DNA of 56,713 bases from Clostridia bacterium (GTDB taxonomy: Bacteria; Bacillota; Peptococcia; DRI-13; SM3-B62), in NCBI GenBank assembly GCA_018433675.1, contig JAHDQS010000050.1:1-56713 (forward strand), read 5' to 3'. A program made the translations under genes and the position numbers. Below, one piece after another: positions 9,977 through 18,072 of the stretch. Below the pieces are notes generated by a model. That model did not search any database. It saw only the letters and a list, made by a program, of their open reading frames with translations, and had not been told where the DNA came from. The number at the start of each line of letters is the position of its first letter. The first letter of the stretch is position 1.

Positions 9977-11107
9977 ATGTCTATCCAAGTTTTAAAGCCA
10001 AAATTTCATATCGATGAGTGCCTTGATGCCGTAAAGGAATGCCTTGAAAAAGGCTGGACCGGAATGGGATTCAAGACGGTAGAGTTTGAGGAAGAATGGA
10101 AGAATTATACCGGCCATCCATATGCCTACTACCTGAATTCTAACACAGTCGGTCTTCACCTCGCTGTGAAGATTCTTAAACTGGAAAATGGCTGGGATGA
10201 TGGCGATGAAATTATTTCTACACCGATTACATTCGTTTCCACTAACCACGCTATACTTTATGAAAACATGCATGTTACCTTTGCAGACGTTGACGAGTAT
10301 CTTTGCCTTGATCCTGTGGATGTTGAAAGGAAGATAAACGACAAAACTCGTGCTGTTATTTTCGTCGGTTACGGCGGACGTATTGGACAGCTTGATAAGA
10401 TAATAGAAATTTGCAAGAAACACGATCTGAGGCTCATTCTTGATGCTGCCCATATGTCTGGCACAAGAGTGAATGGTGTTTGCCCTGGCATTTGGGACGG
10501 TGTTGATGTTACTGTTTATTCTTATCAGGCTGTTAAAAATCTTCCTACCGGTGATAGCGGAATGATTTGCTTCAAGGAAGAGAAACTCGACAAAATAGCT
10601 CGTCAGATTGCTTGGCTTGGCATTAACAAAGATACATACGCTCGTTCTAACAAAGGCACATATTCTTGGAAATATGATGTGGATTACGTTGGTTATAAGT
10701 ATAACGGGAATGCTATTATGGCCGCGATTGCGTTAGTTCAGCTGAAGTATCTGGATGAAGAAAATGCTCGCCGTCGTCAGATAGTCGAAATGTATAACAG
10801 GGGCTTTAAGGGCAACAAGAAGATTCGGATTATTCCTACAAACTATGTTGATGAGTGTTCTTTCCATCTGTATGAGCTGGCGGTTCCTGATAGGGAAGCG
10901 CTGTTGAACTACCTGTCTCAGAAGGGTATCAACTGTGGTGTTCACTACCGTGACAATACTGAGTACAGCATGTATTTATATGCCAACGGTACCTGCCCGT
11001 ATGCTCATGAAATCAGCCAGCATCTCATCACAATGCCTCTACACATGTGGCTGACCGATGAGGAAGTACAGAGCATTATTGACGACGTGAAAGAGTTTGT
11101 TAAATGA
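9977..11107 (+). CDS. PLP-dependent DegT/DnrJ/EryC1/StrS sugar aminotransferase
   Basis: 376-aa fold-type I aminotransferase that puts an amino group on a keto-deoxysugar nucleotide, using glutamate and PLP. The PLP lysine is Lys187 in YSYQAVKNLPTGDSG. The LDAAHMSG segment supplies the aspartate that contacts the pyridine nitrogen; the usual partner is LDAAQA or EDAAHA, so AHMSG is a mild variant. Placed directly after rfbB and overlapping a GNAT acetyltransferase, it most likely acts at C4 of dTDP-4-keto-6-deoxyglucose, as WecE or VioA do, giving dTDP-Fuc4N or dTDP-Qui4N. A C3 enzyme would need a ketoisomerase, and none is seen here. AGGAG precedes the ATG. Confidence 0.85.
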   Translation: MSIQVLKPKFHIDECLDAVKECLEKGWTGMGFKTVEFEEEWKNYTGHPYAYYLNSNTVGLHLAVKILKLENGWDDGDEIISTPITFVSTNHAILYENMHVTFADVDEYLCLDPVDVERKINDKTRAVIFVGYGGRIGQLDKIIEICKKHDLRLILDAAHMSGTRVNGVCPGIWDGVDVTVYSYQAVKNLPTGDSGMICFKEEKLDKIARQIAWLGINKDTYARSNKGTYSWKYDVDYVGYKYNGNAIMAAIALVQLKYLDEENARRRQIVEMYNRGFKGNKKIRIIPTNYVDECSFHLYELAVPDREALLNYLSQKGINCGVHYRDNTEYSMYLYANGTCPYAHEISQHLITMPLHMWLTDEEVQSIIDDVKEFVK

Positions 11108-11625
11108 GCGAAGTAATTTTAAGAAAAATCAAAGCATCAGATACTGACAACATTGTTCGATGGCGAAATTCTGATTCTGTAAAGAAGAATCTTTTTACTC
11201 AATCTGAATTAACTGCAGAGCAACATTTGGCTTGGCTGAAGAGCAAGGTTGATACTGGATCTAGTGCTCAGTATATCATCGTAATTTCAGAAAATAATAT
11301 AAATACTGATATAGGTACTGTATTCATCAAGAATATTGACAGGCAGAGCAATAAAGGTGAATTTGGTATTTTTATTGGTGAAGCATCTTATAGGGGGAAA
11401 GGCTATGCTCAAATTGCATCAAAAAAGATTCTTGAAATAGGATTTTTAGAATTGAATTTAAATCGTATTTATCTTTCTGTAATGTCTGATAACATGGCTG
11501 GAATAGCTACATACAAGAAAGCCGGCTTTGAAGTGGAAGGAATTCTCAAAGAGGACTACCTTCAGAACAATGAGTATAGAGATATAGTAGTGATGGGTAT
11601 TACGAGGGGAAAATGGAAGACCTGA
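11104..11625 (+). CDS. GNAT-family sugar-nucleotide N-acetyltransferase (WecD/PseH-like)
   Basis: 173-aa GCN5-related acetyltransferase of the RimJ/PseH-like branch. Seen: N-terminal VRWRNSDSVKKNLF, the acetyl-CoA pyrophosphate loop in ASYRGKGYAQIA, and C-terminal NMAGIATYKKAGFEVEG. Its ATG overlaps the aminotransferase stop (ATGA), which implies translational coupling and a joint pathway: transfer of acetyl from acetyl-CoA to the new amino group of the dTDP-4-amino-4,6-dideoxyhexose. It could instead be a general protein acetyltransferase, but the overlap argues against that. After it come 157 bases (11626-11782) with no gene that I can recognise. Confidence 0.8.
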   Translation: MSEVILRKIKASDTDNIVRWRNSDSVKKNLFTQSELTAEQHLAWLKSKVDTGSSAQYIIVISENNINTDIGTVFIKNIDRQSNKGEFGIFIGEASYRGKGYAQIASKKILEIGFLELNLNRIYLSVMSDNMAGIATYKKAGFEVEGILKEDYLQNNEYRDIVVMGITRGKWKT

Positions 11626-11797
11626 CTTGTACTACCCGTACGTGCTATTAACCGATAGCTGAATAAACTGAACTACTGAGCTATGTGGATAAATCTGCTT
11701 TGCACATTGCTTATATAGGGACATGGGAAAATGCTGTTTATTGGTCATGTGTAATGCTGGTATAGTAATAAAAACTATTTAAGTGAGAGGGTGTGAC

Positions 11798-12076
11798 TTG
11801 AAGATCGATTTGCATTGTCATATAAGAAATGTCAAACGTGGCGATGGTACAGGTCGCAATGTTACACCTGATTTGTTTCGCAGCAAAATCATTAATGCAG
11901 ATGTAAATATTGTTGCCAATACGAATCGTAATATTTTTGACTTTAAACAGTATAAATCGCTATGTGCTATAACCCAAAATGTCTGTCAGGTGTGGCCTGG
12001 AGTAGAAATTGATGTCAAAGACAATGTGAAGGAAGGGATAATAAATGTCTCAATTAAAAGTAATCCACAATCTTAA
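11798..12076 (+). pseudogene. Truncated PHP-domain (metal phosphoesterase-like) protein
   Basis: Only the first ~75 residues of a PHP-domain protein remain. KIDLHCH is the first metal site, and RGDGTGRNVT, IVANTNRNIFD and CQVWPGVEID follow. This order matches PHP domains that normally sit at the N-terminus of much larger ATPase proteins. The frame then runs into the rfbC ribosome site and ends inside rfbC, so the last ~17 residues are not original. In the family TNHN is expected where TNRN stands, so a metal ligand is also lost. TTG 11798 behind GAGAGG is the best start; the open frame reaches GTG 11783. Likely a recombination remnant. Confidence 0.6.
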
Positions 12077-12632
12077 CGGCATCAAAGGTCTCGCCGTCAT
12101 TGAGCCGACAGTACACGGTGACGCGAGAGGATATTTCGTTGAGACGTACAATGCCAACGATATGAAAGAGGAAGGCTTGGATTTAACTTTCGTCCAGGAT
12201 AACCAGAGTAAATCCAGCAAAGGCGTCCTTCGCGGTTTACACTTCCAGAAGCAATATCCTCAGGGCAAGTTGGTAAGGGTTATAAGTGGCTCTGTGTATG
12301 ATGTAGCGGTTGACCTCCGCACCAGTTCCCCTACCTATGGCAAATACTATGGCATCACTCTCACCGGCGAGACAATGAAGCAGTTCTACATCCCGAAGGG
12401 CTTCGCACATGGTTTCGTGGTGCTCTCCGACGAGGCGGTGTTCGCCTACAAATGCACAGACTTCTATCATCCCAATGACGAAGGAGGACTTGCATGGGAT
12501 GACCCGGATATCGGTGTTGAATGGCCGCTAGAGAAGATAGAAGGAGCTGGAGAAGTTCAGCTGAGTGATAAGGATAAAGTGAATCCGACGTTGAAAGAAA
12601 TCGAGGCGAGTGGCTTTAAGTTTGTGTTCTAA
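12045..12632 (+). CDS. rfbC: dTDP-4-dehydrorhamnose 3,5-epimerase
   Basis: Cupin-fold epimerase of 195 aa that inverts C3 and C5 of dTDP-4-keto-6-deoxyglucose. Seen: HGDARGYFVETY near residue 24, FVQDNQSKSSKGVLRGLHFQ with the catalytic His66, VDLR, YIPKGFAHGF, and YKCTDFYHP with the tyrosine. AAGGAAGGG lies in front of the ATG. It is separated from rfbAB by the aminotransferase, the acetyltransferase and the PHP remnant, and no rfbD reductase is present in the window. Either rfbD lies elsewhere, or the enzyme contributes to a non-rhamnose L-sugar. Confidence 0.95.
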   Translation: MSQLKVIHNLNGIKGLAVIEPTVHGDARGYFVETYNANDMKEEGLDLTFVQDNQSKSSKGVLRGLHFQKQYPQGKLVRVISGSVYDVAVDLRTSSPTYGKYYGITLTGETMKQFYIPKGFAHGFVVLSDEAVFAYKCTDFYHPNDEGGLAWDDPDIGVEWPLEKIEGAGEVQLSDKDKVNPTLKEIEASGFKFVF

Positions 12633-12690
12633 TTGGGGGTTGATTAACACCAGCTAAACCCTTGTTAATACTGCGTTTGTTGATGTTTTA

Positions 12691-12699
12691 TGGTATAAT
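12691..12699 (+). promoter_or_regulatory. Extended -10 promoter before the AbiE-like remnant
   Basis: TGGTATAAT is an extended -10 (TGn-TATAAT) in the gap between rfbC and the truncated regulator. No good -35 hexamer is present, as is usual for extended -10 sites. It could still transcribe the decayed AbiE-like pair. Confidence 0.45.
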
Positions 12700-12722
12700 C
12701 CCATCTTCTCGGTGTCCGCTAG

Positions 12723-13499
12723 TATATTACCACATCATTAACTAATAAGCAGATTGTACTTTACTACAAAGAAATTACCCGGTACAGAAGAAAAAGCCTA
12801 ATTGAAAAACGTATCCCATTCATTATCGAAGATGGACAGATATTCTTACCATTTTTAGGACTTGCTTTAAAAAAGGTTCCTCAATATGTGGAGAAGGAGT
12901 TAAACATCTTTTCTAAATCTACACAGCTATCGTTTCTGTATTTTTTATATAACAAAGATGCGGTAATCAATACAACTGAGTTTGCTAGGAAAATGGGCTT
13001 TACTAAAATGACTGCTTCCAGAGCGTTAAATGACCTTTATGGCGCCAAGTTAGTCACATGCGAAATTGGTGGTAAAACAGGACGTAGCAAAGAGTACGAA
13101 AGGATTCCAGATCCAGAGTATTTTGAAAGAGGTCGTGCGCATATAAAAACTCCAGTAAAGAGAGTTGTTTATGTGCAAAAGTTGCCTGAGGATACTTTAA
13201 TTGCTGGACTCGATGCGTTGGCAGAGTTATCTATGATTAATCCTCCGGGTCATCCGGTAAGAGCAATAGGGCAGAATCAGTTTAACAAGCAATATATTGA
13301 AATCATCAGGAATAAGGATCTAATAAAAGATACGAAACCGGTGGAACTTCAGATATGGGGTTATAATCCTAAACAGTTTTCTGATAAACAGCATCTGGAT
13401 ATTCTATCCCTTTATGCGTCCTTAAGAGAAGAAAAGGATGATAGGATTGAGCAAGCGTTACAAGAAGTCTTGAGAGGTAAGCCATGGTACACGGATTAG
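12723..13499 (+). pseudogene. 5'-truncated AbiEi-like winged-helix antitoxin/regulator
   Basis: The open frame runs from just after a stop at 12720 to 13499. It encodes YYKEITRYRRKSLIEKRIPF, IFLPFLGLALKK, and then a winged-helix segment (TEFARKMGFTKMTASRALND) and an R-x-K-E-Y wing. This looks like the large MarR/AbiEi-like regulator usually found before an AbiEii-type nucleotidyltransferase. By my recollection of the family, about 80 N-terminal residues are missing. No ATG, GTG or TTG occurs in frame before GTG 12888, which would yield a 203-aa protein keeping only the wHTH and C-terminal parts. GTG 12888 has only a weak ribosome site. It overlaps the next gene by 16 bases. Confidence 0.65.
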
Positions 13500-13846
13500 A
13501 AAAATTTAAAGAGTATTTTCATGACCATGCAAATCAATATATTTTTATTGGGGGTACGGCTTGCGATATTCTCATGGATGAATTAGGAGCTCCATTCCGA
13601 GCAACCAAAGATTTGGATATGGTGCTATCGGCAATATTATTAAATGATGTCTTTAGGCTTCTCGCTAATGTGACGCCTTCAAGTAAGTTTGAGACAGCAG
13701 AAGAAATCAAAAACGATGTCATTCAGTTTATTGAGCTGATTAAAGAAGACAAACCGGATTTAAGGAACTTAGGTATAAGAGGCACAAGTCTTGATGAACT
13801 GCTGGGGATTCTAGGAGATATCTTCTTACAAAGATCAGAAACGTAA
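13484..13846 (+). pseudogene. Internally deleted AbiEii-like nucleotidyltransferase toxin
   Basis: 120 aa, where relatives are about 250. The N-terminal nucleotidyltransferase motif is intact: IGGTACDILM, then RATKDLDMVL (GG[ST] with D-x-D). Straight after it the protein reads SAILLNDVFRLLANVTP, joining what I recall as a middle segment (SLSAILLND) directly to a C-terminal one (NDVFRL), and then NLGIRGTSLDELL. This is best explained by in-frame internal deletions that removed the second catalytic region. ATG 13484 overlaps the upstream regulator, as in working AbiE pairs. Enzyme activity is unlikely. Alternative: a naturally short MNT-like protein. Confidence 0.6.
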
Positions 13847-13979
13847 TTAGTGCATGCTCAATAGCCCGCAACCCCGCATAAATACTGACAAAATACGAAA
13901 TGGTCGACATGCAATATAACATTAAAATCGGTATCATTAAATTAGAGGGCAGGGATAATAGAATGGATAAATCATATGT

Positions 13980-14014
13980 GATCCAGCTTCTCAACTCGGA
14001 AGCTGGATCTTTTC
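13980..14014 (+). terminator. Rho-independent terminator
   Basis: A perfect 11-bp stem (GATCCAGCTTC / GAAGCTGGATC) with an 8-base loop is followed by CTTTTCGTCT. It lies between the AbiE-like remnant and galU and probably isolates the trehalose operon from upstream transcription. An open frame that crosses it (13900-14193) is treated as spurious. Confidence 0.75.
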
Positions 14015-14072
14015 GTCTCTTGCGCTGTACACCCTACAATGCCTTGGAAATACTGCATTTTTCGACATTTTA

Positions 14073-14081
14073 TGATATAAT
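14073..14081 (+). promoter_or_regulatory. Extended -10 promoter of the trehalose operon
   Basis: TGATATAAT (TGn-TATAAT) lies 47 bases before the galU start, downstream of the terminator. No consensus -35 stands 17 bases upstream. It is the only good promoter candidate before galU and would serve the run of genes to pgmB. The same nonamer occurs upstream of the acyl-CoA ligase at 48341. Confidence 0.6.
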
Positions 14082-14128
14082 AAAGATTAGCAAACAATGG
14101 CAAATTGACAGAGGGGTGGGGATAAGAG

Positions 14129-14998
14129 ATGAAGATACGAAAGGTCGTCATTCCGGCAGCCGGGCTGGGAACTCGTTTCTTACCGGCTACTAAGGCACAG
14201 CCTAAGGAGATGCTGCCTATTGTAGACAAGCCTATCCTGCAGTACATAGTTGAGGAGGCAGTGGATTCGGGAATTGAGGAGATACTGCTCATTACAGGAC
14301 GAAACAAGAAGAATATCGAGGATCATTTCGACCGGTCGGTGGAGATGGAAATGGAGCTGGCGGCTAAGGGAAAAGAAGACCTGTTACGGCAGGTCAGGAA
14401 AATTTCCAACATGGTCAATATTCATTATATCCGGCAAAAGGAGCCACTGGGACTGGGACATGCCGTCTCCTGCGCACAGAGTTTTATCGGGGAAGAACCC
14501 TTTGCTGTGATGCTGGGGGATGATATTGTATATAATCCGGAAAGACCCTGCTTGGCTCAGATGATAGAAGTCTATGAAGAATATGGAGGATCTGTCTTGG
14601 GTGTACAGGAAGTGGCGGAGGAAGCGGTCAGTAAGTATGGAATCGTGCAGGGAAAACCTCAAGGAGCGGGTGTTTTGCAGGTTGAGGATCTTGTGGAGAA
14701 ACCGGCGGTGCATGAGGCCCCTTCCAGGATCGCTATTCTCGGTCGATATATCCTGAGTCCGACGGTCTTTGAGATAATTGAAAGAATTGAACCGGGCAAG
14801 GGCGGAGAGATACAGTTGACTGATGCCCTCAGGGAACTGGCCCGGCGGGAACCTGTCTATGCCTATACCTTTGCAGGACGGCGGTATGATGCCGGGGACA
14901 AGCTGGGGTATTTGGAAGCAACTGTGGAATATGCTTTGCGCAGGGAGGATCTGCGAGAGGATTTTCTGGCCTTTTTAAGGAGAACCATTGAGAGATAG
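14129..14998 (+). CDS. galU: UTP-glucose-1-phosphate uridylyltransferase
   Basis: Makes UDP-glucose, the donor for OtsA, from UTP and alpha-glucose-1-phosphate. Seen: PAAGLGTRFLPATKAQPKEM at residues 9-28, QKEPLGLGHAV, LGDDIV with the metal aspartate, YGIVQG, VEDLVEKP, and GGEIQLTDAL. At 289 aa it is full length. It is the first gene of the operon, with GAGGGGTGGGG before its ATG. Its end almost touches pgm. Placement with pgm, pgi and otsAB shows that its UDP-glucose is meant for trehalose, though it may also feed the polysaccharide cluster upstream. Confidence 0.96.
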   Translation: MKIRKVVIPAAGLGTRFLPATKAQPKEMLPIVDKPILQYIVEEAVDSGIEEILLITGRNKKNIEDHFDRSVEMEMELAAKGKEDLLRQVRKISNMVNIHYIRQKEPLGLGHAVSCAQSFIGEEPFAVMLGDDIVYNPERPCLAQMIEVYEEYGGSVLGVQEVAEEAVSKYGIVQGKPQGAGVLQVEDLVEKPAVHEAPSRIAILGRYILSPTVFEIIERIEPGKGGEIQLTDALRELARREPVYAYTFAGRRYDAGDKLGYLEATVEYALRREDLREDFLAFLRRTIER

Positions 14999-15020
14999 AG
15001 GTAAAAAGGATGAGGCGGGA

Positions 15021-16763
15021 ATGGATCAGATGATACGACAGCGCTATGAGAGGTGGCTTGCGGAGCCGGGTCTTGATGAAGAAACAAGACGGGAACTGGA
15101 GACTATCAGGTCGAATCCTGCGGAGATAGAGGATAGATTTTTCAAGGAACTTGAATTCGGTACAGCCGGTCTGCGCGGGATCATGGGAGCCGGAACCAAC
15201 CGGATGAATAGATATACGGTACGTAAAGTTACTAAGGGACTGGCCGATTGTATAGCAGCCGAGGGGGTCCAAGCAAAGGCCAGGGGTGTGGTCATTGCTT
15301 ATGATAACCGCAGGATGTCCAGGGAATTCTGCCTGGAAGCTGCTATGGTGCTTGCAGGTCAGGGTATTAAGGTCTACTATTTCGAAGGTTTACGTCCTAC
15401 ACCTCAGCTTTCATATACCTTGCGGAAGCTGGGGTGTCAGGCAGGTATTGTGGTAACGGCCAGTCATAATCCACGGGAATACAATGGATACAAGGTATAT
15501 TGGGAAGATGGTGCCCAGATTTGCAATGAACAGGCAGCTGTCATCTGCCGGGCAATTTCCCGGGTGGAAAACCCGCTGAGGATTGATGTGCTGGATCTGC
15601 AAAAGGCCCGGGAGAAGGGTTTGGTGGAGGTCCTTGCTCCGGCCATGGACAGAGCCTATCGTAAAGAGGTAAAGGGGCAGTCTCTGAGGACGGATGTGAT
15701 GCAAAAGGTTGGGGATAATATGAAGGTGGTCTACACGCCGCTGCATGGGACGGGGGGTGTTGCTGTACCGCAGGTTTTGCGGGAGGCAGGCTTGAAAAGG
15801 GTGCTGGTGGTTCCCCGGCAAGATTGTCCCGATCCGGATTTCTCTACGGTGACCTACCCGAATCCCGAGGACCCTCAAGCCTTTACTCTGGCTTTGGAAC
15901 TGGCCCGTAAAAAAGAGGCGGAGCTTGTCCTGGCCACTGATCCCGATTGTGACCGGGTGGGAGCGGCAGTACGGGATGAAAAGGGCACATATCGGCTGCT
16001 TACCGGCAATCAGATCGGTGCTTTGCTGGTACAATACATTCTCAAGAGCCGCAGGGATAAGGGTTGTCTGCCGGAAAACGGTGTAATCATTAAGACGGTT
16101 GTCACCGGGGAGATGGGAGCGGCCATTGCTAAAAGCTATGGTGTGGAAACGGTAAATACCCTGACCGGATTTAAATACATCGGCGAAAGAATTAAGGAAT
16201 ATGAATTAAGTGGCGAAAAGACTTTCCTCTTTGGTTACGAGGAGAGCAACGGTTATTTGAGTGGCTCCTACGCCAGGGATAAGGATGCGGTGGTCGCTTC
16301 TTTGCTTCTCTGCGAGGCAGCAGCCTGGTATCATCTGCAAGGGATGAGTTTGTTGGAGGGACTTAACGAACTTTACGATTGTTACGGGTATTATCGGGAA
16401 GAGTTGAAGTCCGTTGTGCTGGAAGGTCACGAAGGGCTGGGAAAGATAGATAGCATACTGGACTACTTTCGCAGCAACTGCCCGGAACGTATGGAGGGCA
16501 GGAAGGTCCTCTATCTGGAGGATTACCTGGCCGGGGCAAGGATCCCTGTGGCCGGGAGAAAAGAGAAGGAGAAGATGTCTTATCCCAGGACCAAGATGCT
16601 GAAGTTTATCCTGGAGAATGAAGGATGGCTCGCCCTGCGTCCCTCCGGGACTGAGCCCAAGTTTAAGATCTATGCGGGTGTAAGGGAGGATTCTTGGGAG
16701 GAAGGTCAAAGGCTGCTGGACGGATTGATAGGGTGGGCAAAAGAGAAGATAAAGGGATTCTGA
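15021..16763 (+). CDS. pgm: Phospho-sugar mutase (alpha-phosphoglucomutase)
   Basis: Interconverts glucose-6-phosphate and alpha-glucose-1-phosphate. It belongs to the long PgcA/phosphomannomutase class. Seen: ELEFGTAGLRG, TASHNPREYNG with phosphoserine Ser148, metal loop DPDCDRVG, sugar-binding EESNGYLSG, and phosphate-binding RPSGTEPKFKIY near the end. The start is ambiguous. ATG 15021 gives the family-like MDQMIRQRYERW; TTG 14988 has a strong AAGGAG five bases upstream, overlaps galU, and would add 11 charged residues. It links the hexose-phosphate pool to GalU in this operon. Confidence 0.93.
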   Translation: MDQMIRQRYERWLAEPGLDEETRRELETIRSNPAEIEDRFFKELEFGTAGLRGIMGAGTNRMNRYTVRKVTKGLADCIAAEGVQAKARGVVIAYDNRRMSREFCLEAAMVLAGQGIKVYYFEGLRPTPQLSYTLRKLGCQAGIVVTASHNPREYNGYKVYWEDGAQICNEQAAVICRAISRVENPLRIDVLDLQKAREKGLVEVLAPAMDRAYRKEVKGQSLRTDVMQKVGDNMKVVYTPLHGTGGVAVPQVLREAGLKRVLVVPRQDCPDPDFSTVTYPNPEDPQAFTLALELARKKEAELVLATDPDCDRVGAAVRDEKGTYRLLTGNQIGALLVQYILKSRRDKGCLPENGVIIKTVVTGEMGAAIAKSYGVETVNTLTGFKYIGERIKEYELSGEKTFLFGYEESNGYLSGSYARDKDAVVASLLLCEAAAWYHLQGMSLLEGLNELYDCYGYYREELKSVVLEGHEGLGKIDSILDYFRSNCPERMEGRKVLYLEDYLAGARIPVAGRKEKEKMSYPRTKMLKFILENEGWLALRPSGTEPKFKIYAGVREDSWEEGQRLLDGLIGWAKEKIKGF

Positions 16764-16781
16764 ACCGGAAGGGAGAAGGAA

Positions 16782-18050
16782 ATGGGACGAGTAACTTTTG
16801 ATTATTCCCAAGCCAAAACCTTTGTGGGGGAAAGTGAAATAAAGTCTTATCAGGAAAAGGTAAGGGCTTGCCATGAGCTTCTACACGGACGCAGGGGAAA
16901 GGGAAATGAATATCTGGGATGGCTGGATTATCCCCGGGATCCCGATAGGGAAGAAGTGGCACGGATCAAGGCGGCGGCGAAAAGAATCCGCGATGGCGCG
17001 GAAGTTTTTGTTGTGGTCGGGATCGGTGGTTCTTATCTGGGGGCCAGGGCGGCCATTGAAATGCTGACCCATACCTTTTATAACGATTTGTCCCGGGAAA
17101 AGAGGGGAGGTCCCCGTATTCTTTTTGCCGGCCATCAGCTGAGCGGTACTTATTTGAGCGATTTGCTGGAAATTCTTGAAGGTCGGGATTTTTCGGTCAA
17201 TGTGATTTCTAAATCCGGGAATACCCTGGAACCTGCTCAAACCTTTCAGGCGCTAAAGGAACTTTTAGAAAAGCGCTGCGGTGAAAAAGGGGCGGCAGAG
17301 AGGATTTACGTTACCACGGATCAGGAAAAAGGGACCCTCAGGCAGTTGGCGCGGGAAAGAGGATATGAAGCTTTCCGGGTTCCCCGGGACATCGGTGGGC
17401 GTTATTCTGTGTTAAGTGCTGTGGGTTTACTGCCTATTGCGGTGGCAGGGATCGACGTTGATGAGATGCTGGAGGGAGCGGCTCAGGCTGCTGAGGAATT
17501 GGCGGAGCCGGAAGTGGAGAAAAACCACTGCTATCAATATGCGGTACTGAGAAATATCTTCTACAACCGGGGTAAAGGAATCGAACTATTTGTGAGCTAT
17601 GAACCGCAGCTTCATTATCTGGGTGAATGGTATAAGCAGTTGTTTGGTGAGAGTGAAGGCAAGGAAGGCCAAGGGATTTTCCCGATGACTATGCACTTTA
17701 CAACCGACCTGCATTCTCTTGGACAGTATATACAGGAGGGAGAACGAAGCTTTTTTGAGACCGTGGTATCTATAGAGAACCCCCAGAAGGATTTTGGGAT
17801 CGAGGGGGATCGTTATTCTTTTAATGAGATAAATAAAATTGCCATGAAAGCTACGGCTGCAGCACATACCGAAGGGGGAGCGGCGAATCTGTTTTTGCGG
17901 ATACCGGAACTTACCCCGTATTACTTCGGTTATTTTGTCTATTTTTTGATGAAGGCTTGTGCCATCAGCGGATATCTGCTGGGAGTGAATCCCTTTGATC
18001 AGCCCGGTGTGGAGAAATATAAGGAGAAGATGAAAGAGCTTATGAAATAG
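16782..18050 (+). CDS. pgi: Glucose-6-phosphate isomerase
   Basis: Interconverts glucose-6-phosphate and fructose-6-phosphate. Seen: VVVGIGGSYLGARA, the phosphate-binding VISKSGNTLEPA, GGRYSVLSAVGLLP with the catalytic segment, HYLGEWYKQLFGESEGK with the catalytic glutamate, and QPGVEKYKEKMKEL at the C-terminus. The 422-aa length matches the short bacterial type. GGGAGAAGG lies before ATG 16782. Inside a trehalose operon it supplies glucose-6-phosphate from fructose-6-phosphate during gluconeogenic growth, or drains it to glycolysis after trehalose breakdown. Confidence 0.96.
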   Translation: MGRVTFDYSQAKTFVGESEIKSYQEKVRACHELLHGRRGKGNEYLGWLDYPRDPDREEVARIKAAAKRIRDGAEVFVVVGIGGSYLGARAAIEMLTHTFYNDLSREKRGGPRILFAGHQLSGTYLSDLLEILEGRDFSVNVISKSGNTLEPAQTFQALKELLEKRCGEKGAAERIYVTTDQEKGTLRQLARERGYEAFRVPRDIGGRYSVLSAVGLLPIAVAGIDVDEMLEGAAQAAEELAEPEVEKNHCYQYAVLRNIFYNRGKGIELFVSYEPQLHYLGEWYKQLFGESEGKEGQGIFPMTMHFTTDLHSLGQYIQEGERSFFETVVSIENPQKDFGIEGDRYSFNEINKIAMKATAAAHTEGGAANLFLRIPELTPYYFGYFVYFLMKACAISGYLLGVNPFDQPGVEKYKEKMKELMK

Positions 18051-18072
18051 CAAAGGGTAAGGAGGTAGAGGC

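Noticed and set aside
13900-14193. A 97-codon plus-strand frame between the AbiE-like remnant and galU
   Set aside because: It crosses a perfect terminator hairpin and the galU promoter and overlaps the galU start in another frame; the protein shows no domain.
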